A stretch of DNA of 64,000 nt from BOG-931 sp963781725. Lineage in GTDB: Bacteria; Pseudomonadota; Alphaproteobacteria; Rhizobiales; Xanthobacteraceae. The stretch spans positions 3,162,001 through 3,226,000 of the forward strand of contig CAWAGV010000002.1 in the NCBI GenBank assembly GCA_963781725.1, given 5' to 3'. Both the position numbers and the translations under genes were made by a program. This document shows, one piece after another, positions 8,510 to 16,391 of this stretch. The notes under the pieces are model-generated. The model saw only the letters and a program-made list of their open reading frames with translations. It was not told the origin of the DNA and searched no databases. Within the stretch, counting starts at the first letter, position 1; each line of letters opens with the position of its first letter.

Positions 8510-9445
8510 ATGGTCTCGCGGCGTGATTTCTTGAGCACCGCGGTCGCAGCAGGCGCGGGCCTTGCGGTGTCTGCGCGATCGCCAAAGCGCGCCGAAGCGC
8601 AGCCGGCTCACCGCATGATCGTCGATGCGCAGGTGCACTTCTGGAAGGCGGAATCGCCGGACTGGCAGTGGGTGCCGGGCCTCAAGCCGCAGCTGCCCGA
8701 GCCGATGACCATCGAACGCTTCGTACCACTGATGGAAGAGGCGGGGGTCGATCGCGTGGTTATCGTTCCGCCGTCGTGGGTCGGCGATCGCAACGATTAT
8801 GCACTCGAGGCGGTTCGCCGCTATCCCGACCGCTTTCGCGTGATGGGCCGCTTTCCCATCGAAAACCCGCAGGAGATAGCACGGCTGGACAAGTGGAAAG
8901 AGCAGCCGGGCATGCTCGGCATCCGGCTGACTTTCAACAACGAGACGACGTCGAAGTGGCTATCGGACGGTACAACGGACTGGTTCTGGCCCGCGGTTGA
9001 GAAAGCCAAGATACCGATTTATTTCTTCGCCCCCGGTCAGACGTTCAGGCTTGGCTCCATTGCCGAGCGGCACCCCAACCTGACGTTAATCATAGACCAC
9101 ATGGGTCTCACTCAGGCGTTTCTGAAGGACGGTACTATTCCGGTGGCAATCGATCAGACGGTTGCGCTCGCCAAATATCCAAATGTCAGCGTCAAGGTTT
9201 CGGCGTCCCCAGGTGTTTCCACCGAGCCCTATCCATTCCGCGATATGACAGTGCATTTGCAGCGCGTATTCGACGCCTACGGCCCACAGCGCTGCTATTG
9301 GGGCAGTGATCTGACCAATACTTTCTCCAAAGGTCCGTATCACCAGCGCATCACGCACTTCACTGAGGAGCTGAAATTCCTGTCGGAAAGCGACAAGGAC
9401 TGGGTGATGGGGCGGGCGATCCTGGCGCGGCTGAACTGGGCCTGA
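8510..9445 (+). CDS. Amidohydrolase family protein with Tat signal
   Basis: 311 residues beginning with a twin-arginine leader (SRRDFLSTAVAAGAGLAVSA), so the enzyme is probably exported folded to the periplasm. The mature part is an amidohydrolase_2 TIM barrel: VDAQVHFW at strand 1 (His ligand), a His in LIIDHMGL and the typical late strand YWGSDLTN with the catalytic Asp. Relatives hydrolyse or decarboxylate aromatic or lactone acids with a divalent metal. The strand-1 motif has one His (VHFW) instead of the more common HxH, so metal binding may differ. A GGGAGG site precedes the ATG. It is 30 bases downstream of the membrane protein gene and converges with the DUF347 gene. The substrate is unknown. 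Confidence 0.85.
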   Translation: MVSRRDFLSTAVAAGAGLAVSARSPKRAEAQPAHRMIVDAQVHFWKAESPDWQWVPGLKPQLPEPMTIERFVPLMEEAGVDRVVIVPPSWVGDRNDYALEAVRRYPDRFRVMGRFPIENPQEIARLDKWKEQPGMLGIRLTFNNETTSKWLSDGTTDWFWPAVEKAKIPIYFFAPGQTFRLGSIAERHPNLTLIIDHMGLTQAFLKDGTIPVAIDQTVALAKYPNVSVKVSASPGVSTEPYPFRDMTVHLQRVFDAYGPQRCYWGSDLTNTFSKGPYHQRITHFTEELKFLSESDKDWVMGRAILARLNWA

Positions 9446-9457
9446 GCCAGCGGTCTG

Positions 9458-10225
9458 TTACGCCATCTGCTCGCCCGGATGGCGTCCCGCCCGCTGCGGC
9501 AGCATCAGAAGACAGATGATGATGAACGCGGCGATGATCGCGCTCGCGATCGGCCGGCTGAAGTTCAATCCGCCGCTGGCGACGGGCTTGTCAAGGAAAT
9601 CGCCGACGGTGGCCCCGAGCGGCCGCGTCAGGATGAATGCGGCCCAGAACAGAAAGACTCGCGAGATGCTGGTTGCGTAATAGGCCACGGCAATGAGCGC
9701 CAGCGCGCCGCCGAAGACGAATGCACCGTGCTCGTATCCCGTGCCGTCGGACAGCCAGTCGCCGAGCGCCGTTCCAAGCGTCTGCGAGAACGTGATTGCG
9801 ATCCAGTAGAACGCCTCGACCCGCGGCGTATTGACGGTCGCGACCGATACCGAGCCCATCGTCCAGTACCACATGCCGAGCGTCGCGATGAGGCAGGCGA
9901 ACAGCAGGGTCGAGCCTCCGGCGTAGCCGATGCCGAGTGAGCGATCGGCAAAGTCCGCCATGGTTGTGCCGGCAGTGGTCGAGGCGACGATCGTCGCCCA
10001 ATAGAGCCAGCGATGAAACTTCTTCGCGGCGATTTGCCAGATGACGAACAGCACCAGCAGCGAGAGGAACAGCGCGGTGCCGTCGAGATAACCCCAGTTC
10101 AGCGTCATGGTGACGGTGTCGCCGCCGGTCTCGCCCAGCGTCGTTGCCGCAATCTTGATGATCCAGAAGACGAGGGTGACTTCGGGGACTTTGCTGTACA
10201 CCTCACGGGCCGGTTCGCTCGCCAT
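9458..10225 (-). CDS. COG4705/DUF347-type membrane protein with four internal repeats
   Basis: 255-residue integral membrane protein with about eight helices. Four times a helix pair ends in a Thr/Gly-rich acidic motif: TLGETGGD, TTAGTTMADF, TLGTALGDWL and PLGATVGDFLDKP. This matches the repeat of unknown function DUF347 in the COG4705 family. Buried Asp residues in each repeat hint at ion or proton transport, but no function is established to my knowledge. It is divergent from the RpiR-type regulator gene across a 113-base region that contains a palindrome (10278-10312), so that regulator may also control this gene. Confidence 0.85.
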   Translation of the reverse strand: MASEPAREVYSKVPEVTLVFWIIKIAATTLGETGGDTVTMTLNWGYLDGTALFLSLLVLFVIWQIAAKKFHRWLYWATIVASTTAGTTMADFADRSLGIGYAGGSTLLFACLIATLGMWYWTMGSVSVATVNTPRVEAFYWIAITFSQTLGTALGDWLSDGTGYEHGAFVFGGALALIAVAYYATSISRVFLFWAAFILTRPLGATVGDFLDKPVASGGLNFSRPIASAIIAAFIIICLLMLPQRAGRHPGEQMA

Positions 10226-10277
10226 GATCGGATTTCTCTTCCTCGAGCCTGCTTCCGAAGCCTGCTTCTTTGGTTGC

Positions 10278-10312
10278 GAATACTACAGAATCTTACTAGA
10301 TTCGTAATATTC
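10278..10312. promoter_or_regulatory. Imperfect inverted repeat, candidate operator of the RpiR-type regulator
   Basis: Left arm GAATACTACAGAATCT, 4-base spacer TACT, right arm AGATTCGTAATATTC. The arms pair with one mismatch and one extra base. It is AT-rich in an otherwise GC-rich window and lies 27 bases before the ATG of the regulator gene at 10339, in the divergent region shared with the DUF347 gene. RpiR-family proteins bind dyads of this general size; autoregulation is inferred. Confidence 0.55.
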
Positions 10313-10338
10313 ACTACCTTGAAGTCAAGGCGCAGTGC

Positions 10339-11271
10339 ATGGACCAACGATATCTGTTCGCGGACCGGGCTGCATTGGCCGTGGGGCAGTTGAGCGCGGC
10401 AGAACGCGATGCGCTCCGGTTCTTTCAGGAGAACCGGGAGGAGGTTCTCGTTTCCTCAGCGGCGGCGCTTGCAGCCAAGATCGGTACCAGCGACGCGACT
10501 GTTGTCCGCACTGCCCAGGCGCTGGGCTATGCCGGGCTGGATGATCTGCGGCGCCATCTCGCCGACGAGTTGCGCATGAGTCTGTCTCCGGCGGCGCGGC
10601 TGACGCGGACGCTCCGGGCTTTAAACAATGATGCCGGTTCGGTGCTGGAATCGATCGTCGATATTCACTTGCGCGGGCTGGAAAAGCTGAAGACTGAGAT
10701 AACTCAGGACGTCTTTGACGCCGCAACCGAGATTTTGTCCCAGGCAAACCGGATCGTCGTATTCGGAATGGGCCCTTCGAGTGCGCTTGCTGACTATTTT
10801 GCGATCCAGCTCGGGCGCTTCGGTGTCGAAAGCCGGAGTTTTGCACAAAGCGGCGTTCTCCTCGCCGACGATCTGCACCGTCTGAAAGCGAGTGATGTCG
10901 TTGTCATTCTCGCTTACACGCGCGTCTATCGCGAGCTTGAGAGCCTGCTCGCGCGCGTTGAGCATGTCGGCGCGCGAGCGATTCTCCTGACCAACTCGCT
11001 CGGCATCAGCTTGAGCAAGCGCGTCGACCTGGTGTTGCCGGTAGCTCGCGGCAATACAGACTGGTTCAGCACGCATACCGGGACGCTCGGTCTGATCGAA
11101 GCTCTTTTGATCGGTTTGGCGGCAAAACAACCGAGCCAAACCGTAGCTGAACTCAAGACGCTCAATGAGCTCAGGTCCGAATTGGCCGGATCGGGTGCGG
11201 AGTTATCCGTTTCCCGTTTTCGAACAAGGCGAAGGAAACGAGGCTCGTCTAAACGCTCAACAACGCGGTGA
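10339..11271 (+). CDS. MurR/RpiR family transcriptional regulator (HTH + SIS domain)
   Basis: 310 residues. The N-terminal ~85 form the RpiR-type helix-turn-helix (LAAKIGTSDATVVRTAQALG as the recognition part). Residues about 135-260 form a SIS sugar-isomerase domain (RIVVFGMGPSSALADYFAIQL; VVVILAYTRVYRELESLL), which in this family senses phosphosugars or related metabolites. The C-terminal tail is basic (RRKRGSSKRSTTR). It probably represses or activates from the palindrome just upstream, and may control the asparagine-synthase-like gene 91 bases downstream and the divergent membrane protein. The start at 10339 is the first ATG after the palindrome. Confidence 0.9.
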   Translation: MDQRYLFADRAALAVGQLSAAERDALRFFQENREEVLVSSAAALAAKIGTSDATVVRTAQALGYAGLDDLRRHLADELRMSLSPAARLTRTLRALNNDAGSVLESIVDIHLRGLEKLKTEITQDVFDAATEILSQANRIVVFGMGPSSALADYFAIQLGRFGVESRSFAQSGVLLADDLHRLKASDVVVILAYTRVYRELESLLARVEHVGARAILLTNSLGISLSKRVDLVLPVARGNTDWFSTHTGTLGLIEALLIGLAAKQPSQTVAELKTLNELRSELAGSGAELSVSRFRTRRRKRGSSKRSTTR

Positions 11272-11362
11272 GCAGCGACGCAGGAGGCTAGGTCCGGGTA
11301 GGTCAACGGTTCGTTTGCATAGTTAATCATCGTTCGCGTGATCGTCATTCGCAGGGGGCGAA

Positions 11363-12913
11363 ATGTGCGGTATCGCGGTAGCCATCGATTGGGATGGTGC
11401 CGAAGCGGCTGTCCGGCGTTTAACCGCCGGCGTTCTGCACAGGGGTGACGTCACCGACCCGCTTTTCGCAGTCGGGAACAGGACCGCCATGTGCACGCGG
11501 CGTTTGCGCATTGTCGATCCGGCGCACGGCGCGCAACCGCAGGCGTCCTTCGACGGGCGATTTCTAATTTCCTTCAACGGTGAAATTTACAATCACGTGG
11601 CGCTGCGCCGCCGACTGGAAGCGATCGGGATCCCGTTCAAGACCGAGTGCGATACGGAGGTCATCGCAAACGTCATCAGCGCGTGGGGGCCGGCGGGGAT
11701 ACGCGAGCTCAGCGGGATGTACGCTTTTGTCGCTGTCGATACAGCGACCGGCGAGTTCCTTGCGGCACGCGACCCTTTCGGCGTTAAACCGCTCTACTTT
11801 ATCCAATCGGGCAGCGGCTTCCTGTTTTGCTCGGAAATCAGGCCACTTCTGGAGGCGACCGAGAGCGGAGACGTCCAGTTTGTGCCGCCGGGTCACATGA
11901 TGACTCGTAAATCCTGCGAGCTGCATTACGAATTGCCGTCGCCGGCCGTATTGGGACCGGGCTCGCCGCAGGAAATAGACCGGATTTTGTCGGAAGCTGT
12001 TTGCCGGCGAATTCCGCCCGGACTTCCGGTTGCCGCGTTGTTCAGCGGCGGCATCGACAGCACGCTTGTCGTACATTATGGCCGTCAATTCGCGCCCGCG
12101 ATGCCGGGATATGTCGTGGTCGGCGGTGACTCGCCTGACCTTACGTTTGCCAGGCGTTATGCCGACCAGACCGGCCTCGACCTGCGCGAGGTCCATGTCG
12201 ACGTGGATGCGAGCGCGATACTTCCGCAAATCGAAGCTGCGGTCGGCGTCGTCGAGGCATTTGAGCCTGCGATTATTCGCCACGCCACTTATAATCACGC
12301 GGCTGCAAAGCGCATGCATCAGGATGGATTTCGCGTGGCGCTGTGCGGCGAGGGCGCCGACGAACTGTTCGCGGGATACGAGCCACTCGAACAGGCTTTC
12401 ATGCAGTCGAACGAACTTGGCGATTCCGTGCGAATCCAGTGTCTGGCGATGATGCACCGGGCTAATCTCCAGCGCGTCGACCGCTGCTCGATGCGCTACG
12501 AGATCGAAATGCGGGAGCCCTTCCTCGATCAGTCGGTCGTTGCCTATGCAAGACAGCTCGATCGCTCGGCGCTGATCGATCTGAAAAAAGGCCCTTCCTC
12601 GGGAAAGGCGGCGTTGCGCGCGATATACAATCTCTACCCCGATCAGCTCCCGGGCGTCATTCGTGACCGGAGGAAGCTGCTTTTCGATGAAGGCGCGGGC
12701 GGGGCCTCGGTATGGTCGGACTCGTTTGAATCGACAATGTCGGACGGCGATCTGTCGGATGGGCAGCGTGAATTCGCCGGCTTTGGGATTGAAACCAAGG
12801 AAGAGTTGTTTTTGCTGCGCGCGCTTGCGTCATCCATGGCAATCGAACGCGTTCCGCATTTGCGCCGGCGGCTTCATTTGCTAACGTCGCCTATGCTGCA
12901 GATGGATTGCTGA
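11363..12913 (+). CDS. Asparagine synthase-like glutamine-dependent amidotransferase
   Basis: 516 residues. Met is followed directly by Cys2 (MCGIAVAI), the Ntn-type glutaminase nucleophile, with the class II motifs FNGEIYNH (71-78) and RDPFGVKPLY (136-145). The synthetase half has the ATP-pyrophosphatase loop FSGGIDST (227-234), GEGADELFAGYE and the RYEIEMREPFLD segment. It should transfer glutamine ammonia to an adenylated carboxylate, classically aspartate. At 516 residues it is shorter than typical AsnB (about 550-650), so the acceptor may not be aspartate. It follows an RpiR regulator and precedes, by only 3 bases, an exported barrel-like protein, an unusual context for housekeeping asparagine synthesis. 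Confidence 0.88.
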   Translation: MCGIAVAIDWDGAEAAVRRLTAGVLHRGDVTDPLFAVGNRTAMCTRRLRIVDPAHGAQPQASFDGRFLISFNGEIYNHVALRRRLEAIGIPFKTECDTEVIANVISAWGPAGIRELSGMYAFVAVDTATGEFLAARDPFGVKPLYFIQSGSGFLFCSEIRPLLEATESGDVQFVPPGHMMTRKSCELHYELPSPAVLGPGSPQEIDRILSEAVCRRIPPGLPVAALFSGGIDSTLVVHYGRQFAPAMPGYVVVGGDSPDLTFARRYADQTGLDLREVHVDVDASAILPQIEAAVGVVEAFEPAIIRHATYNHAAAKRMHQDGFRVALCGEGADELFAGYEPLEQAFMQSNELGDSVRIQCLAMMHRANLQRVDRCSMRYEIEMREPFLDQSVVAYARQLDRSALIDLKKGPSSGKAALRAIYNLYPDQLPGVIRDRRKLLFDEGAGGASVWSDSFESTMSDGDLSDGQREFAGFGIETKEELFLLRALASSMAIERVPHLRRRLHLLTSPMLQMDC

Positions 12914-12916
12914 TTT

Positions 12917-13654
12917 ATGAGGCGCATGCTGTTGTCGGCTGGGGGCGCGTTCTTTCTGGCTGCTACGGTTCCGGCGGTGGCAGGCCCGCCATATCTGACG
13001 GACGATCCCGAACCGACCGACTATCGGCATTTTGAAATCTACACGTTCAACAATGGAACCGTGACCCGCGGCGATACCGCGGGAGAAACCGGGATAGATT
13101 TCAACTACGGCGGCGCGCCAAATCTGCAACTCACCGCGACAGTTCCGCTGGCATTCGACGCCCCGTCCGGCGGTCCGCTCGTCGCCGGGCCGGGAAATGT
13201 GGAGCTGGCGGCAAAATACCGGTTTCTCACACAGCAGAATTTCGGTCTCGATGTCGCTGTATTCCCGCGCATATTCCTGCCGAGCGCCTCGTCGAATGTC
13301 GGCGATCAACATGCGTCCTTTCTGTTGCCAGTCTGGGTCGAGAAGGACTGGGATAAATGGTCGGCGTTCGGGGGTGGGGGCTGCGAATACAACCGCTCCT
13401 GGAATTCGCGGAATTTCTGCCTGGCAGGCATGGTGCTGACACGCCAGGTCACCGATACTCTTCAGCTGGGTGTCGAAGTCTTTCATCAGACGCCTGATGC
13501 GCCGGGCGCCTTGGCAACGACGTCACTCGGCGTTGGCGCCCGCTACGACCTCAACGACACCTTCCACCTGCTGGGCTATGTCGGGCGAGGAATTCAAAAT
13601 ACGGATGAGACCAACCGCTTCAATTGGTACACGTCGGTCCTCGTCACGTTTTGA
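12917..13654 (+). CDS. Outer-membrane beta-barrel-like protein (phenol meta-pathway transporter-like)
   Basis: 245 residues with a signal peptide (MRRMLLSAGGAFFLAATVPAVA). The mature protein starts GPPYLTDDPEPTDYRHFEIY and consists of alternating hydrophobic/polar strands (LQLTATVPLAF, VELAAKYRFL, GLDVAVFPRIF), ending in an aromatic strand with terminal Phe (SVLVTF), the outer-membrane insertion signature. It resembles the MetA/phenol-degradation outer-membrane family (PF13557). It starts 3 bases behind the amidotransferase gene, so the two are co-transcribed; a role in uptake or export of a related compound is inferred. It converges with the DpgC-like gene (12 bases between stops). Confidence 0.72.
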   Translation: MRRMLLSAGGAFFLAATVPAVAGPPYLTDDPEPTDYRHFEIYTFNNGTVTRGDTAGETGIDFNYGGAPNLQLTATVPLAFDAPSGGPLVAGPGNVELAAKYRFLTQQNFGLDVAVFPRIFLPSASSNVGDQHASFLLPVWVEKDWDKWSAFGGGGCEYNRSWNSRNFCLAGMVLTRQVTDTLQLGVEVFHQTPDAPGALATTSLGVGARYDLNDTFHLLGYVGRGIQNTDETNRFNWYTSVLVTF

Positions 13655-13666
13655 AAGCGCGCCGGA

Positions 13667-15058
13667 TCAGGCTTTCCGGTTATGCGCGTTCCATTCGCGC
13701 TCGAGATTGGCGATCAGCGCCGGGCTGTAATGGCAATAGGCTTGGTCGCGGGCGTAAGCGGAAAAATATTTCCGGAATGTATCGAGCGGCTCCTCGCCAA
13801 TGCGGATGGCGCGGCGGTTTGATACCGCGCTGACCGCGCCGGAACTGGTCAGGCCGGTAACGACCTTGTCCAGTGCAGCATCCATGTTGGCGGGCGTCGC
13901 GATTTCATCGCAGATCAGCCGGCCTTCCGGGCTGTCGCAGGGAAGCTTGCGCTCATACTGGATCGCCTGGCGGGTGAGGCGGTCGCCGGTGAAGCGCGGC
14001 ATCCGCAGGTTCGCCGCACCGGGGATGATGCCTTCCTTGCGCGCCGGCAATGTCATGAAGGCATCGCTCGCCGCCAGGATGTAATCCATGGTCAACAGGA
14101 TCTGGCAGTGACCGCCGATGGCAAAGCCGTCGACCGCCGCGATCCAGAGCTTTTCCGTACACCTGCCATGAACGTCGTCGGGCAAGGCGTCCGGCCCGGC
14201 AACACCGCGATACAGCTTGTTCACAAAGCCGAGGTCGCGTTGCAGGAACCAGACAAAAGGGATCTGCCCGCGGTAGAGATGCGTCAGGTTGATGCCGGCG
14301 CCGAACAGGCGCCTGCCGGCATATTTGGGATGGGTCACCGGACCGCCACGCAGCACCGCGATATCGGTCTTCGGATCGAGAATGGCGGCGTCGACCGCGA
14401 TCTCCATGAAGTCGAGCGTGGTGTTGTCCTCGGCATTGAGGAAGCGTTCGTTCTTCGAGGTCACCAGCGCGGCCTTGCCGCGGCGTTCGACGCTGACTTT
14501 GCCGAAGTCGAGCGTGCCGTCGGTATCGAGTTTTTTGAGCGCATCGGCGGCTTCCGGCCGCGGCAGCAGCATGGCATGGCACAAATGTCGCCCGGCGGTT
14601 TCGCTCGCGAGCACGTGGGCGAGGAAAATGCCCTGGTCGATCTCGACACCGTCTTTTTCGCTTTGCAAAAGCGACGCTTCGGCGGCGACCTCCGCCTTTG
14701 TCGGCGTGAGGCCGGGTACGGCATCGGCGGCCGCGAACACCAGGCTTTCCAGGCGAATGAATTTCGACCGGTCCCGCGTCAGTTCGTCGTAAAGCTGTCC
14801 GCAATGGGCGGTGAGGAAATGTTCGCGTTGCTCGCGCGCGGCGGCCAGAATGGCTGATGCCGCGGCGGCTTCCGCTGAATTGCGCGCCGGTTTCTTCGGC
14901 AGGCGAGCGAGCAGGTCGCGCGAGAGCTGCCAAAACCGTTCATAGCGCGGCCGGTCGACGTAGAAATCGCCGGTGCGTTTCGGCGTTGCCGCGGTCCATT
15001 CGGCGACTGCGCGTTGGTCGAGACCGGCCAATGTCAGGGCATTGCCATCAATGTTCAT
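13667..15058 (-). CDS. DpgC-like cofactor-free dioxygenase, enoyl-CoA hydratase superfamily
   Basis: 463 residues: a ~180-residue helical N-terminal extension followed by a crotonase core (about 185-400). The core matches what I know of DpgC, the (3,5-dihydroxyphenyl)acetyl-CoA 1,2-dioxygenase of glycopeptide producers: NAED (209-212), HPKYAGRRLFGAGINL (243-258, oxyanion-hole strand), FLQRDLGFVNKLYRG (271-285), AIGGHCQ (313-319) and KEGIIPGAANLR (341-352). That enzyme uses O2 without metal or flavin to turn an arylacetyl-CoA into an arylglyoxylate. The gene lies 24 bases after phenylacetate-CoA ligase on the same strand, which could supply the thioester. An ordinary enoyl-CoA hydratase is less likely because of the long N-terminus and these motifs. 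Confidence 0.78.
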   Translation of the reverse strand: MNIDGNALTLAGLDQRAVAEWTAATPKRTGDFYVDRPRYERFWQLSRDLLARLPKKPARNSAEAAAASAILAAAREQREHFLTAHCGQLYDELTRDRSKFIRLESLVFAAADAVPGLTPTKAEVAAEASLLQSEKDGVEIDQGIFLAHVLASETAGRHLCHAMLLPRPEAADALKKLDTDGTLDFGKVSVERRGKAALVTSKNERFLNAEDNTTLDFMEIAVDAAILDPKTDIAVLRGGPVTHPKYAGRRLFGAGINLTHLYRGQIPFVWFLQRDLGFVNKLYRGVAGPDALPDDVHGRCTEKLWIAAVDGFAIGGHCQILLTMDYILAASDAFMTLPARKEGIIPGAANLRMPRFTGDRLTRQAIQYERKLPCDSPEGRLICDEIATPANMDAALDKVVTGLTSSGAVSAVSNRRAIRIGEEPLDTFRKYFSAYARDQAYCHYSPALIANLEREWNAHNRKA

Positions 15059-15082
15059 TTCGCGAACTTCCCTGCGCCTTAC

Positions 15083-16390
15083 TCAAGCTTTGGGCCGCTT
15101 GTCGATCACCCGTTTCGCCTTGCCCTGCGACCGTTCGATCGTTCCTGGCTCCAGCACCCGGACCGTCGTGCTGATGCCGATATAGGCCTTGATCAGATGG
15201 TCCGCCTTGCCCGCCAGCGTGGCGATCTCGCCGGCACTGAGCTTGCCTGCCAGTTCCGGGCGCATCTCGACCAGCACATCCAGTTCGTCGAGGTTGCCCG
15301 GCCGGCTGACCTCCAGAATGTAGTGCGGGGCAAGTTGCGGTTCCTGGCCCAGCACGGCCTCGATCTGTGACGGGAATACGTTGACGCCGCGAATGATCAG
15401 CATGTCGTCGGTGCGGCCCTTGACCCGCTCGATCCGCCGCATGGTGCGCGCGGTGCCCGGCAGCAGCCGGGTCAGGTCCCGGGTGCGATAACGGATCACC
15501 GGCATCGCCTCCTTGGTGAGTGAGGTGAAGACCAGTTCGCCGACTTCGCCGTCCGGCAAGACGCGGCCGGTGTCGGGGTCGATGATCTCCGGAAAGAAAT
15601 GATCTTCCCACACCGTCAGGCCATCCCGGCTCTCGATGCATTCCTGGGCAACGCCGGGCCCCATCACCTCCGACAGGCCGTAAAGATCGACCGCCTGGAT
15701 GCCCATGCGGTGCTCGATTTCGCTGCGCATGCTTTCGGTCCAGGGTTCGGCGCCAAAAATCCCGAGCCGCAGGCTGCAATCGGCGGGCTTCAATCCCTGG
15801 CGTTCGAATTCATCGGCAATGGCGAGCATGTAGGACGGCGTCACCATGATGATGGTCGGTTTGAAATCGCGAATGAGCTGCACCTGACGCTCGGTGAAAC
15901 CGCCGCCGACCGGAATAACGGTCGCGCCGAGATATTCGCCGCCGTAGTGGGCGCCGAGGCCGCCGGTGAACAGGCCGTAGCCGTAGGCGATGTGAATGAT
16001 GTCGGTCGAGCGTCCGCCGGCGGCGCGGATCGACCGCGCCATCAAATGCGACCAGGTGTCGATATCGCGCCGGGTGTAGCCGACCACGGTCGGCTTGCCG
16101 GTGGTGCCGCTCGACGCATGGACGCGCACGATGTCTTGCATCGGCACGGCAAACATTCCGAACGGATAGTTCTGCCGCAGATCTTCCTTGGTGGTGAACG
16201 GGAATTTGGCGAGATCGGCGTGCTGCTTCAGATCGGAAGGGTGCACGCCGGCGGCGTCGAGCTTCTTCTTGTAGTGCGGCACATGCTCGTAGGCTTGCCG
16301 CACGGTGTTTTGCAGCCGCTCGAGCTGCACCGCTGCAAGCTCGTCCTTGCTCGCCTTCTCGATCGCTTCGAGCTGGTCGTGTGCGCTCAT
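15083..16390 (-). CDS. paaK: Phenylacetate--CoA ligase
   Basis: 435 residues from the ATG at 16390; the frame stays open further upstream but only antisense to the Bug gene, and 435-440 is the usual PaaK length. ATP binding is shown by HASSGTTGKPTVVGYT, the adenylate site by DLYGLSEVMGPGVA, and the C-terminal hinge by GRTDDMLIIRGVNVFPSQIE. The enzyme activates phenylacetate or a substituted arylacetate to its CoA thioester via an acyl-adenylate in the cytosol. It starts 1 base after the stop of a Bug receptor gene and is followed by the DpgC-like dioxygenase, so the three form an uptake - activation - oxidation unit. No other paa genes (epoxidase, hydratase) are nearby. Confidence 0.92.
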   Translation of the reverse strand: MSAHDQLEAIEKASKDELAAVQLERLQNTVRQAYEHVPHYKKKLDAAGVHPSDLKQHADLAKFPFTTKEDLRQNYPFGMFAVPMQDIVRVHASSGTTGKPTVVGYTRRDIDTWSHLMARSIRAAGGRSTDIIHIAYGYGLFTGGLGAHYGGEYLGATVIPVGGGFTERQVQLIRDFKPTIIMVTPSYMLAIADEFERQGLKPADCSLRLGIFGAEPWTESMRSEIEHRMGIQAVDLYGLSEVMGPGVAQECIESRDGLTVWEDHFFPEIIDPDTGRVLPDGEVGELVFTSLTKEAMPVIRYRTRDLTRLLPGTARTMRRIERVKGRTDDMLIIRGVNVFPSQIEAVLGQEPQLAPHYILEVSRPGNLDELDVLVEMRPELAGKLSAGEIATLAGKADHLIKAYIGISTTVRVLEPGTIERSQGKAKRVIDKRPKA

Positions 16391-16391
16391 G

